Assembly: GCA_022482735.1 (NCBI GenBank)
Contig: JAKVOO010000001.1
Span: forward strand, 1,150,837-1,214,836
Direction of reading: 5' to 3'
DNA: 64,000 nucleotides
Source of the DNA: Bacilli bacterium
GTDB taxonomy: Bacteria > Bacillota_I > Bacilli_A > RFN20 > CAG-826
A model generated the notes under the pieces. That model was not told where the DNA came from. It ran no database searches and saw nothing but the letters and a program-made list of their open reading frames with translations. Each line of letters opens with the position of its first letter. Positions within the stretch are counted from its first letter, which is position 1. Shown here in pieces: positions 25,518-33,376 of the stretch. The translations under genes and the position numbers were made by a program.

Positions 25518-26605
25518 AAGCACAAATCCTCAATTATTGCTTTGTGAGCAGAGATCATTTTTTCAATAGTGTTATTTTTAGCAGTTTCTAGCGCTGAATA
25601 ACTCATATCAGCCTGGATTTTATCGATCCGGTCAATAATATCTTTTTCACTACTCGCATCCACTAGAAAACCATTATTTCCTTCTTTAATTAATGAACGA
25701 GCGGATATAATTTTGTTGCTAGCAATTACTGGTAGACCCTGAGATAAAGCTTCATTGATCATATGCCCGTAGATATCTTCTTGGGAAAGGAAGATAGCGC
25801 CATCGGCATAGCGGATAAATTTTAGCAAATCACTGTGATTCATAAACGGAAAAATATACACATTGGACAAATGTTCTTTTTTTAATAGTGATTGATATTT
25901 TTTTCGTTCGGGTCCATATCCGATGAGAATTAAAGCGTAATCAGGATTTACTTTACTCCATAGCCTCAGTAAGCGAACATTGTTTTTACGAGCAATGAAT
26001 TGGCCAAAAGAAATGAAAACCTGCGAATGGGAAATGTTCTTTGCTTTCCAAAACATATTTTTTTCTTTATTTGACAATAAAGCAGTAGGAATTTCTTCCG
26101 TCTTTATCGTGGAATAGGGATAATGAATTATTCTTTCTTTTTCGATGCCGTAATGCAATAGATACTCATCGGCGATAGGAGAAGGAGACAGATATCGATA
26201 AGCTCCTTGAAGCATTTTCTTTTTAAACCACGACTTTAATTTCGATTCTTTTTTTACGATCCCGCCGTTAATAGCAAAAAGATAAGGTATATGTCTTGAT
26301 TTTAAAAAGTGTAAACCAATCATTTCCGCAAGTGTTGAGTATCCATTAATAATTACTAGATCGTATGTGTTCCTTTTTAACTCTTTTTTAATTCCCCAAG
26401 ACAGAAAGTTCTCTTTACCAAGCGACATCCCATTTATTTTATGCAACTTAAAAGCATACTGCTTTTCATAGTAAAAAAGAGCCGGACGGTTTTTCGCTTT
26501 TAAACGTTCAAAAATAACATGGATATCAAAGAAAGAGGATAATCCATTATAGAGGGCAACTTTATAAGGAGCCGGATGGTTAAAAACAAATAAAATCTTT
26601 TTCAT
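25514..26605 (-). CDS. Glycosyltransferase family 4
   Basis: A 363-residue GT-B enzyme. The N-terminal MKKILFVFNHPAPYKVALYN is the GT4 acceptor-domain opening. The C-terminal half has FISFGQFIARKNNVRLL, LILIGYGPE, YIFPFMNHSDLLKFIRYADG and SQEDIYGHMINEALSQGLPVIAS, the nucleotide-sugar E-x7-E-like block. It likely adds one sugar during repeat-unit assembly. First gene of the minus-strand arm; no RBS is seen before the ATG and a -10 box lies 10 bases upstream. Confidence 0.85.
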   Translation of the reverse strand: MKKILFVFNHPAPYKVALYNGLSSFFDIHVIFERLKAKNRPALFYYEKQYAFKLHKINGMSLGKENFLSWGIKKELKRNTYDLVIINGYSTLAEMIGLHFLKSRHIPYLFAINGGIVKKESKLKSWFKKKMLQGAYRYLSPSPIADEYLLHYGIEKERIIHYPYSTIKTEEIPTALLSNKEKNMFWKAKNISHSQVFISFGQFIARKNNVRLLRLWSKVNPDYALILIGYGPERKKYQSLLKKEHLSNVYIFPFMNHSDLLKFIRYADGAIFLSQEDIYGHMINEALSQGLPVIASNKIISARSLIKEGNNGFLVDASSEKDIIDRIDKIQADMSYSALETAKNNTIEKMISAHKAIIEDLCL

Positions 26606-26615
26606 AGTTAATATA

Positions 26616-26621
26616 ATTATA
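26616..26621 (-). promoter_or_regulatory. -10 box of the minus-strand glycan arm
   Basis: TATAAT read on the minus strand at 26621-26616 ends 10 bases before the ATG at 26605. The implied leader is only a few bases, and no Shine-Dalgarno sequence or convincing -35 is present. Confidence 0.4.
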
Positions 26622-26655
26622 CATAATTATTTCCGAAAAAAGATGATAAATATGC

Positions 26656-26661
26656 TACAAT
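26656..26661 (+). promoter_or_regulatory. Extended -10 promoter of ung
   Basis: TGC precedes TACAAT, an extended -10 element, 16 bases before the ung ATG. A short leader with AGGT follows. Confidence 0.45.
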
Positions 26662-26677
26662 TTACTAGGTAAATACT

Positions 26678-27331
26678 ATGGAATGGAAAGATTTTTTTAA
26701 TATCGTGAAAGAAAAGCCTTATAGCAAAACACTGCATGCTTTTCTCGATGATGAATATCGGCATCATACATGCTATCCTCCTCGGACTTTAGTGTTCAAT
26801 GCTTTTAATCTAACACCACTAGAAGAAGTCAAAGTTGTGATTATTGGACAAGACCCCTACCATGAGCCCCAGCAAGCGATGGGTTTGGCTTTTAGTGTCC
26901 CTAATGGAATCCCACTTCCCCCTTCACTTCAAAATATTTATAAGGAAATTGATAATGATTTAGGACTAAAGATGAAAGGAGAAGGAGATTTGACTTATTT
27001 AGCGAAACAAGGTGTTTTGCTACTTAATGCCCGGCTTAGCGTTCGTAGAGGGATTCCTCTTTCGCATGATGTAAAGGAATATCAATTATTTTTGACCGAT
27101 GTAATGGAACTGTTGGATAGACAAAATCAACCGATAGTTTTTATGCTTTGGGGCAATTTTGCTCGCTCATTAAAAAAACTTTTGCAGAACAAAAACCATC
27201 TTATTTTAGAAAGCACGCATCCATCTCCTCTTAGTGCCAACCGAGGCGGATTTTTTAATACTCATCAGTTTTCACGGGCGAATCAATATTTAAGAGATCA
27301 TGGTTTACCGCCGATTGATTGGCAAAATTAA
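26678..27331 (+). CDS. ung: Uracil-DNA glycosylase, family 1
   Basis: A 217-residue repair enzyme that removes uracil from DNA. The water-activating GQDPYHEPQQAMGLAFSV (catalytic Asp near residue 66) and the C-terminal HPSPLSANRGGFF (catalytic His) are both intact. Length is normal for family 1. Its last codons overlap the -35 of the TPP-riboswitch promoter. Confidence 0.96.
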   Translation: MEWKDFFNIVKEKPYSKTLHAFLDDEYRHHTCYPPRTLVFNAFNLTPLEEVKVVIIGQDPYHEPQQAMGLAFSVPNGIPLPPSLQNIYKEIDNDLGLKMKGEGDLTYLAKQGVLLLNARLSVRRGIPLSHDVKEYQLFLTDVMELLDRQNQPIVFMLWGNFARSLKKLLQNKNHLILESTHPSPLSANRGGFFNTHQFSRANQYLRDHGLPPIDWQN

Positions 27332-27343
27332 TTGTAGTATAAT
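27315..27343 (+). promoter_or_regulatory. Promoter of the thiamine transporter transcript
   Basis: TTGATT (27315-27320), a 17-bp spacer and a perfect TATAAT (27338-27343). The expected start falls near 27350, right at the beginning of the TPP aptamer. Confidence 0.75.
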
Positions 27344-27350
27344 TACATTT

Positions 27351-27437
27351 GTCGGGAGCTGGGCATAACCTGGCTGAGAGGACTTGTTTTCCAAGTCGAC
27401 CGCACCTGATCCGGGTAATGCCGGCGGAGGTAATGAG
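27351..27437 (+). promoter_or_regulatory. TPP (thiamine pyrophosphate) riboswitch aptamer
   Basis: Conserved THI-box blocks occur in order: GGGAGC, then CTGAGAGG (pyrimidine-sensor arm), a short variable arm pairing GACTTG with CAAGTC, then CACCTGATCCGGGTAATGCC and GGCGGAGGTAATGA. The aptamer is followed by a terminator stem at 27457-27482, so TPP binding should cause early termination before the ThiT gene. Confidence 0.93.
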
Positions 27438-27456
27438 GTTATATATTTACACTCAC

Positions 27457-27482
27457 TCCTTTCCGCTGGAAAGGATTTTTTC
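27457..27482 (+). terminator. Riboswitch-controlled terminator
   Basis: TCCTTTCC (27457-27464) and GGAAAGGA (27468-27475) form a perfect 8-bp stem with a 3-nt loop followed by T6. It lies between the TPP aptamer and the transporter RBS, the expected expression platform. Confidence 0.88.
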
Positions 27483-27504
27483 TTAAAAGGAAAGAGGTAA
27501 GTAT

Positions 27505-28485
27505 ATGGAGAAAAAATCATTCTGGCAGTTGTTGAATAGCGATAAAACAAGAAAATGGTTTCTTGCAATTATTGCTGGTCTTGTCGTCGTTGCATTTTTT
27601 ATTCCTCCCGTTTTTAGTGCAGGAAAGGCGATTACCAGTTGGAATTTATTGGGCGGAGGAAGTGGTGGTAGCAGCGTTTGGCTAGGATTGGCTGTCTACT
27701 TACTACCAATAGTTGGGGCGGTTTTATTTATTTTTAGGCGGAAATCAATATTGTTAAGTTTGGCATTCTTTAGTGAATTGTTAGCGCTCGTTTTAACGTT
27801 GAGTTTAGTTTTTATTGCCAACGAATTTAACAGTGATAGTGGTATTGTTTACACATTTGGTATTGGTTTAGGGGTTATTAGTGGTCTATTGCTAGTTGGC
27901 ACGATTTATGTTTTAGTTCCTATCTTGGATAAATCGCATTTTACGGTTCGAGAAATATCGGAAATATCGGTTTTAGTGGCTTTAGCCCTCGTTTTGGATC
28001 GCTTTGCGCGGATTCCAGTCAGTTTTGGTGGTGCCGGCTCAATTAACCTGGGGATGATTCCACTATTTTTGATAGCCTATCGTCTAAATTTTTCTAAATC
28101 ATTTTTAGCAATCGGAGTTATATTCGGATTGATATCTTGTCTACTAGATAATTGGGGCCTTTATACTTTTCCGTTTGATTATTTTCTAGCCTATGGGGCA
28201 ATTTCGTTTGCGGGATTATTTGCCAACCTTGCTTTTCCTAAAGACGCCGGCAAAGTTAGTTGGCAAAATTTAGTTTTCTTTGTGCTATCTGTTTTTGTGG
28301 GAATTTTTGGCCGTTATATCGGAAGCACTATTTCTAGTGTTGTCATTTATGGAACAACATTAATTGGCGGTTTGGAGTATAACTGGTATATATGGGCTAG
28401 CGGTTTAGTGACTTTGGTCATATTGGGAGTGTTATATCGCCCATTTATAACTATTCAAAAGCTGTTTCCAGTTAAAAACCACTAA
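27505..28485 (+). CDS. thiT: Thiamine transporter ThiT-like with extra N-terminal membrane domain
   Basis: A 326-residue membrane protein. Residues about 155-326 match ThiT, the thiamine-binding S component of ECF transporters: FTVREISEISVLVALALVLDRF, then INLGMIPLFLIAYR, GLISCLLDNWGLYTFPFDYFLAYG and a C-terminal WYIWASG. Residues 1-150 add four more membrane helices that ordinary ThiT (about 180-200 residues) lacks. The TPP riboswitch upstream supports thiamine or a precursor as ligand. The EcfAT energising module is not in this window. RBS AGAGGT lies 7 bases before the ATG. Confidence 0.85.
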   Translation: MEKKSFWQLLNSDKTRKWFLAIIAGLVVVAFFIPPVFSAGKAITSWNLLGGGSGGSSVWLGLAVYLLPIVGAVLFIFRRKSILLSLAFFSELLALVLTLSLVFIANEFNSDSGIVYTFGIGLGVISGLLLVGTIYVLVPILDKSHFTVREISEISVLVALALVLDRFARIPVSFGGAGSINLGMIPLFLIAYRLNFSKSFLAIGVIFGLISCLLDNWGLYTFPFDYFLAYGAISFAGLFANLAFPKDAGKVSWQNLVFFVLSVFVGIFGRYIGSTISSVVIYGTTLIGGLEYNWYIWASGLVTLVILGVLYRPFITIQKLFPVKNH

Positions 28486-28507
28486 CTTGTTTTAATATCG
28501 TCTATGT

Positions 28508-28513
28508 TATAAT
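28508..28513 (+). promoter_or_regulatory. -10 box before the Sel1-repeat gene
   Basis: A perfect TATAAT, 35 bases before the start and downstream of the thiT stop. The -35 is poor. Confidence 0.45.
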
Positions 28514-28548
28514 AAATTATAAAAGATGGTCAAAGGAGGTTGTGTCCG

Positions 28549-29184
28549 ATGGCTAAATACATAGCGATGGATAATCGAGAATTAGAAAAGCGAATTGAAC
28601 GGAAGGAAGTTGGGGCCAAACATGAACTTGCTCGACGATTAGTCCAGGGCGAAAACATCGCCGAAGACGATGCGCGAGGATACGCTTTGGCTTTGGAAGC
28701 GGCGGAAGAAGGTTATGCACCAGCTAAAACCGTGCTTGGCTATTGCTATTTTTATGGCAAAGGCGTCAAGCAAGATGAAAAACAAGGAGTTGATTTTTTC
28801 CTCCAAGCCGCTGAAGGAGGCCACGATGCAGCCCAGTACAATATGGGAATTGCTTATGAGCGAGGCTCGGTAATCACAATTGATTATGAGAAAGCTTATT
28901 CGTGGTATGAAAAGGCTGCGGCTCAAAACTTCGCCAAAGCTTTCTATAAACTTGGCTTTTTCCAAGAGATGGGATATGGTCGCCCAATTGATTTGAACAA
29001 GGCTTTTGAATTTTATTTGAAAAGTGCCGAACGCGGCTATCGCAAGGCGCAATATATCGTTGGACTATGGTATTCTGCAGGTCGTGGCATAATTAAAGAT
29101 CTTGATTTGGCCCGCAACTGGCTTACGAAAGCCGCAGTTCAGGGCTTCGGTCCAGCGAGAACAAAACTAAAAGAATTAGGTTAA
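28549..29184 (+). CDS. Sel1-like repeat (SLR/TPR) protein
   Basis: A 211-residue cytoplasmic helical-repeat protein without signal peptide. At least four 36-residue Sel1 units are visible from about residue 60 on, each with the A-x-(Y/F)-x-L-G-x-x-Y-x-x-G and A-x-x-W/F-x-x-x-A pattern (for example AKTVLGYCYFYGKGV and AQYIVGLWYSAGRGI). Such scaffolds mediate protein interactions; the partner is unknown. ATG 28549 is preferred over the in-frame TTG at 28540, because AAAGGAGG needs room. A terminator follows. Confidence 0.85.
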   Translation: MAKYIAMDNRELEKRIERKEVGAKHELARRLVQGENIAEDDARGYALALEAAEEGYAPAKTVLGYCYFYGKGVKQDEKQGVDFFLQAAEGGHDAAQYNMGIAYERGSVITIDYEKAYSWYEKAAAQNFAKAFYKLGFFQEMGYGRPIDLNKAFEFYLKSAERGYRKAQYIVGLWYSAGRGIIKDLDLARNWLTKAAVQGFGPARTKLKELG

Positions 29185-29189
29185 TAATT

Positions 29190-29216
29190 GACCATCTGTT
29201 AAACAGGTGGTCTTTT
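29190..29216 (+). terminator. Intrinsic terminator after the Sel1-repeat gene
   Basis: GACCATCTGT (29190-29199) and ACAGGTGGTC (29203-29212) form a 10-bp stem with one G-U and a TAA loop, followed by TTTT. Confidence 0.85.
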
Positions 29217-29295
29217 CTATATTTAATTGAATGCTTTATATAGTAAAAAAAACGATTTTTTGCTAATATTAACATGCATATGAGGAGATAAGAAT

Positions 29296-30186
29296 ATGGA
29301 AAATTGGTTGGTTGACTTAGAGACAAAAAGACATGAATTTTTAAAGTTTTATAAAAAGTTTCGAACAATTAATACGGTTTTAATGTTTGTCGTGTTAATT
29401 GCGATTTTACCGGTCATGATGTTTATCATGCCAATTGAGGGCTGGGGAACGTGGGCAGCTATCATTATTGTTATGGTTTTGTTGGCGGGAGTTTTTGTCT
29501 ACGGGAACTATATGAAGAAGAAGACAAATGCGGGAGCGGAAAAGTACATTGATGAATATTATCAAACCGTTGACCAGTACGTGTTTGAGAGTGCGGATAT
29601 TAAGGATTATGAACAATCCACCAGTGCAAAGTTTACAACCGAACAATTCGTCAATGCGCATATCCTTAAATATATTGGGCAATCAGCATCGCGCAATGTC
29701 GTGACCTATAAGGTAGACGACAAGAATGTTGCCATTAGTGATTATGTAGCCTATACCTATGGTGCGGGTCGGCATAAGCGGCTTAATGCGCTCTTTGTTG
29801 GAAAATTTATTGAGGCGGATAATAGCGTCGAAGATCTTCAGACATTGATTTTCTTAAAGCCAAAGATTAGTGCTGAAGGAGCTACGGGGCCTAACGACCA
29901 TGATGATCTCAATACGATTATCGATGATCAAGATATTGCTATCTATTCGAATAAGTCAAAATCACAAGCCGTTGATAAAGAAGTTTTAAGTTTATTAGAG
30001 AAAATTCCCGTTGGTCAGCATATTGTCGATTTGTCGCTTTCTATTTTGGCGGGTAAGACTTACATTGCCCTTTCCTTAAGTGATCGGTTAATGAATGTTC
30101 CACTCGAACAAAGTGTCGGCATCGAAGCCATCAATGAGTACAAGAAAACAATAGAACTAATAAACAAGATTATCAGCAAATTATAA
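29296..30186 (+). CDS. Membrane-anchored protein, possibly DUF3137-like
   Basis: A 296-residue protein with two adjacent membrane helices near residues 24-45 and 52-71. A soluble domain of about 220 residues follows and probably faces the cytoplasm. The layout (short N-terminal amphipathic helix, two helices, then a mixed alpha/beta domain containing KYIDEYYQTVD and LNALFVGKFIEADNS) resembles DUF3137 proteins. No catalytic motif is visible and the function is unknown. RBS GAGGAG. It has its own terminator, so it is a single-gene transcript. Confidence 0.6.
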   Translation: MENWLVDLETKRHEFLKFYKKFRTINTVLMFVVLIAILPVMMFIMPIEGWGTWAAIIIVMVLLAGVFVYGNYMKKKTNAGAEKYIDEYYQTVDQYVFESADIKDYEQSTSAKFTTEQFVNAHILKYIGQSASRNVVTYKVDDKNVAISDYVAYTYGAGRHKRLNALFVGKFIEADNSVEDLQTLIFLKPKISAEGATGPNDHDDLNTIIDDQDIAIYSNKSKSQAVDKEVLSLLEKIPVGQHIVDLSLSILAGKTYIALSLSDRLMNVPLEQSVGIEAINEYKKTIELINKIISKL

Positions 30187-30209
30187 TAGCCCTTCGGGGC
30201 TATTTTTTA
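30185..30209 (+). terminator. Intrinsic terminator
   Basis: AATAGCCC (30185-30192), TTCG tetraloop, GGGCTATT (30197-30204), then TTTTAT. A textbook terminator. Confidence 0.92.
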
Positions 30210-30211
30210 TT

Positions 30212-30240
30212 TTCGATACCAGCGGTGACTATGATATAAT
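30212..30240 (+). promoter_or_regulatory. Promoter of the DUF402 gene
   Basis: TTCGAT (30212-30217), a 17-bp spacer and TATAAT (30235-30240). The spacer ends in TATGA, close to an extended -10. Confidence 0.65.
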
Positions 30241-30275
30241 CAACTTGAGATTTAATCTATGCCTGCGGGCTCGTA

Positions 30276-30827
30276 ATGCGAAAGAAGAATTTTACTATGG
30301 AAGAAAAGCGCCGATGGTTGGCCATTCAGGGCTATAAGCACGATGGTCAACTTCATCGATATTGGGAACACAATTATCTTTTGGAAGAGAATGATGATTT
30401 TTTTATTGTGGCTTCAACGCGGACAAAAGTAGTCGAAGCGGATGGGCGATACTGGTATACACGCGAACCAGCGATAACCTTTTTCAGCAAAAAAGAATGG
30501 TGGAACACGATTGCTATGATTAAAGACGACGGGATTAGTTTTTACACTAATATTGCCTCGCCCTCCATTATGGATAAAGGCTACATCAAATATATAGATT
30601 ATGATTTGGACGTGAAACTTTTTGCCGATGGGACAATGCGATTGCTTGATGAAAAGGAATATCGAAGACATCGTAATCAGTATGCATATGGCAAAGATTT
30701 AGACTTTGTACTTCGCAACCAAACTAATTTAATCATCAAAAAAATGAAAGAAAAGCAATTTCCTTTTATCGACGAAGTGGTTGAAAATTACTATTGCGAA
30801 TTTAAGCAACTACAAAAATTAAAGTGA
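30276..30827 (+). CDS. DUF402 nucleoside di/triphosphatase (Ntdp, YgaC-like)
   Basis: A 183-residue protein closely resembling Bacillus YgaC in order of blocks: GYKHDGQLHRYWE, TKVVEADGRYWYTREPAITFF, WWNTIAMIKDDGISFYTNIASP, YIDYDLDVKLFADG and LLDEKEYRRHRNQY. The acidic YIDYDLDVK segment holds the metal ligands of this fold. Family members hydrolyse nucleoside tri- and diphosphates. No clear RBS lies before ATG 30276; ATG 30297 (residue 8) is an alternative. The 3' end overlaps the convergent reductase by 9 bp. Confidence 0.82.
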   Translation: MRKKNFTMEEKRRWLAIQGYKHDGQLHRYWEHNYLLEENDDFFIVASTRTKVVEADGRYWYTREPAITFFSKKEWWNTIAMIKDDGISFYTNIASPSIMDKGYIKYIDYDLDVKLFADGTMRLLDEKEYRRHRNQYAYGKDLDFVLRNQTNLIIKKMKEKQFPFIDEVVENYYCEFKQLQKLK

Positions 30828-31742
30828 AGACTTTATTTCTTTGATAATCGTTTCGATTTCTTTTAACGCCGGCGCTAATCGCCGGATTTTTCCCTCATAG
30901 CCTGCAATATCACCAGCGGCATATAGATGATTGGCAATTTTAAAGCCGTTACTACATTCAATACCAATTCCTAGTTTAGGAAGTCCAAAGTTATCGCTCA
31001 AAGGAATATTGCCATAATTCACCATAATATAGTCAACGGGTAATTGTTCAATTTCTTTTGTTTCAACATTTTGAATTTCTAGAGCAGTAAGCTTTCCACC
31101 TTCGCCAATTAATCGGTATGGAACGTAGGGAGTAAGTATTTTAACAATGTGATTGTTTTTAAGAGTTAAAATATTTCCTCGAAATTCATTTCTTCGATGA
31201 ATAAGGGCGACTTTATTGGTTACTTTTGAGCACATGTCAGCCCAATCGATTGCCGAGTCTCCTCCTCCGAGCACAATGACGCGTTTGTCCGTTAAAAATT
31301 GATAATCCTTAAGTGAATAACGAATAGCTTGGTATTTATCTTCATCTAAGATACCCATTGGGCGTGGACGATATACCCCAAGTCCAGTGGCAATAACTAC
31401 ATCATCGGCTAAAATATTTGTTTCATCATCGAGTTTAATCTCGATGGGACTGTTTTTATAGTTAATGGCCGTAACTTTATGACCAAAAAGAAAAGATATC
31501 GCATCTTTTTTAGATGCTATTTGTTTTAGTAGAAGAGCAATGTAGTCTTTTGCCTTTATTAATTCAATTCCTGGAATATCGGTGATGTCTTTTTCAGGAT
31601 ATAACTCGGTTAACTGACCACCAGCATATTCCCTGCCTTCAACAATTAGCGTGGGAATGTTTTCACTGCTGGCCTTTAGCGCAGTCAATAGCCCAACTGG
31701 ACCAGCTCCGATAATAAGCAATGGAACTCGCGTTTTATTCAT
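30819..31742 (-). CDS. Ferredoxin-NADP reductase, YumC/thioredoxin-reductase-like
   Basis: A 307-residue flavoprotein. LLIIGAGPVGLLTALKA binds FAD, VIVLGGGDSAIDWADMCS binds NADPH and LYAAGDIAGYEGK closes the FAD site. The CxxC redox pair of true thioredoxin reductase is absent, which is the mark of the YumC-type ferredoxin/flavodoxin reductase. It likely reduces ferredoxin or flavodoxin with NADPH. ATG 31742 follows GAGGT at 5 bases; the frame extends 12 codons further upstream without an RBS. Confidence 0.88.
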   Translation of the reverse strand: MNKTRVPLLIIGAGPVGLLTALKASSENIPTLIVEGREYAGGQLTELYPEKDITDIPGIELIKAKDYIALLLKQIASKKDAISFLFGHKVTAINYKNSPIEIKLDDETNILADDVVIATGLGVYRPRPMGILDEDKYQAIRYSLKDYQFLTDKRVIVLGGGDSAIDWADMCSKVTNKVALIHRRNEFRGNILTLKNNHIVKILTPYVPYRLIGEGGKLTALEIQNVETKEIEQLPVDYIMVNYGNIPLSDNFGLPKLGIGIECSNGFKIANHLYAAGDIAGYEGKIRRLAPALKEIETIIKEIKSSL

Positions 31743-31776
31743 AGTGCACCTCATATTCTTCTTATTTAATGATACC

Positions 31777-31782
31777 ATTATA
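31777..31782 (-). promoter_or_regulatory. -10 box of the reductase gene
   Basis: TATAAT on the minus strand, about 35 bases before ATG 31742; the -35 is weak. Confidence 0.45.
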
Positions 31783-31834
31783 TTGCCTCACTTAGATAAA
31801 TATGATTTTCGATGTATTTAAAAATGCTAAATGC

Positions 31835-31840
31835 TATAAT
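31835..31840 (+). promoter_or_regulatory. Extended -10 promoter of the tsaE operon
   Basis: ATGC directly before TATAAT gives an extended -10 element. It lies 24 bases before ATG 31864, with AGAGGAG between. Confidence 0.6.
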
Positions 31841-31863
31841 TAGCCCGCAAAGAGGAGTTTGCT

Positions 31864-32328
31864 ATGAAGTACACTTTTTTTACAAAATCAGCCGCGGAAA
31901 CAACCGCTTTTGGTTCACATATTGTCAATTTTCTTCAGGCTGGAGATGTGATAACAATGACGGGAGATCTAGGCGCAGGCAAGACGACACTAGCGCGAGG
32001 CATTGCGTCCGCGCTCAAAATTGAGGAAAAAGTCATCTCTCCAACTTTTAACATTATGAAGTGTTATTTTTTTGGAACGATACCGCTCTATCATATTGAT
32101 GCTTATCGGCTCGAAGATGGGAATAAAGATATCGGTCTAGAGGAGTATATTGAAGGCGATGGCATCTGTCTTATTGAGTGGCCTCAGTATATTGAAGAGT
32201 TACTTCCAAAAGAAAGATTAGAGATTCGTATTATTAATGTTGGAAATGACGATCGGGAAATAACTTTGGATAGCGCTGATAGTGAACACTATGCCAAGAT
32301 TATTCAACAATTAAAAGAGGGATTATAA
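31864..32328 (+). CDS. tsaE: tRNA t6A biosynthesis ATPase TsaE
   Basis: A 154-residue P-loop ATPase. Walker A is GDLGAGKTTLARG (about residue 37), followed by SPTFNIMKCYF and the LYHIDAYRLEDG strand, then LIEWPQ. With TsaB and TsaD it forms the complex that moves threonylcarbamoyl to A37 of ANN-decoding tRNAs. First gene of a tight operon tsaE-tsaB-rimI-tsaD. Confidence 0.95.
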   Translation: MKYTFFTKSAAETTAFGSHIVNFLQAGDVITMTGDLGAGKTTLARGIASALKIEEKVISPTFNIMKCYFFGTIPLYHIDAYRLEDGNKDIGLEEYIEGDGICLIEWPQYIEELLPKERLEIRIINVGNDDREITLDSADSEHYAKIIQQLKEGL

Positions 32329-32329
32329 A

Positions 32330-32914
32330 ATGGTTACGTTATTATTGGATAGCGCTGGTACAAATATGTCGGTTGGGTTGATGGAAAATGACCAGCTTTT
32401 AGATGAAATTAATGAGGAAGCTTGGCAAAGACAGAGCGAGAAAATGGTTCCGGCAATTGATGATCTTTTAAAAAAGCACCAACTTAATCGCCAGGATTTA
32501 GAAAAAATAATCGTAGGTATTGGCCCGGGTTCTTATACGGGGGTACGGATTGCCGTGACGATTGCCAAAGTGATTGCTGTAGCTTTAAAAATAGATATTT
32601 ATCCAGTTTCTTCCCTTAGGATTTTAGCTCATTATGAAAAGCCGACGGTTTGTTTATTAAATGCACGGAGCAATCGTTCATATATCGGCGTCTATGAGCA
32701 AGAAAAGACTATTTTAGCCGATACAATTATGAGCAATGAGGAAGTTAAAAATTACCTTTCATTGCACCCCGATTATTTGGTTTCAGGAAAAATATCTTAT
32801 CTTGGACTGAAAGAAACACCGCAGGACCCCTTAGTGACAATGGTAAAACTGGCTCCAAGTTTAAAGGCGGCTCCAGAAGCATTAGCGGTCAATCCAGTTT
32901 ATTTAAAGGACTGA
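32330..32914 (+). CDS. tsaB: tRNA t6A biosynthesis protein TsaB
   Basis: A 194-residue ASKHA-fold scaffold. It opens LLLDSAGTNMSVGLM and has the family hallmark VGIGPGSYTGVRIAVTIAKVIA near residue 63. It dimerises with TsaD and recruits TsaE. It is shorter than the usual 220-230 residues at the C-terminus. Starts one base after the tsaE stop. Confidence 0.94.
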   Translation: MVTLLLDSAGTNMSVGLMENDQLLDEINEEAWQRQSEKMVPAIDDLLKKHQLNRQDLEKIIVGIGPGSYTGVRIAVTIAKVIAVALKIDIYPVSSLRILAHYEKPTVCLLNARSNRSYIGVYEQEKTILADTIMSNEEVKNYLSLHPDYLVSGKISYLGLKETPQDPLVTMVKLAPSLKAAPEALAVNPVYLKD

Positions 32915-32917
32915 TAT

Positions 32918-33376
32918 ATGGAAGAAAAAAAATTATTAGTAAGACCGATGAGCGAAAAAGATCTTTCCGATGTTTTAGAAATTGAGAAACAGGGGTTTAT
33001 TTCTCCTTGGACGGAAAGTCAATTTTTATATGAGTTAAATGAAAATCCAGTAGCAACACTTATGGTGCTTACATATGGTGAAAAAGTAATAGGCTTTGTC
33101 GATTTTTGGATTACCTTCGATAGTGCCTGCATTAATCAAATTGCAGTTATCAAAGAATTGCGCGGTCATAAGTTGGGTAAGTTACTAATGACAGACACAA
33201 TTGCCCGCATTGAAGGGGTGGAAGAAGTAAAGGCCATCACCTTGGAAGTAAGAGTTCATAATGACGTGGCGATCAACTTTTATTTAAGTTTCGATTTTGA
33301 TATTGTTCTTACTAAAAAGCAATACTATGATAACGGCGATGATGCATATTATATGATGAAAGTGGTGAAAGAATAA
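32918..33376 (+). CDS. rimI: Ribosomal-protein-alanine N-acetyltransferase RimI
   Basis: A 152-residue GNAT enzyme. LVRPMSEKDLSDVLEIEKQGF and SPWTESQFLYEL open it; INQIAVIKELRGHKLGKLLM is the acetyl-CoA loop and LEVRVHNDVAINFYLSFDF closes it. RimI acetylates the N-terminus of ribosomal protein S18 and is commonly embedded between tsaB and tsaD, as here. Confidence 0.92.
   Translation: MEEKKLLVRPMSEKDLSDVLEIEKQGFISPWTESQFLYELNENPVATLMVLTYGEKVIGFVDFWITFDSACINQIAVIKELRGHKLGKLLMTDTIARIEGVEEVKAITLEVRVHNDVAINFYLSFDFDIVLTKKQYYDNGDDAYYMMKVVKE

Noticed and set aside
28639-29052. Minus-strand open frame of 137 codons over the Sel1-repeat gene
   Set aside because: Mirror frame of a repetitive coding region with no RBS. 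The plus-strand repeats are clear.
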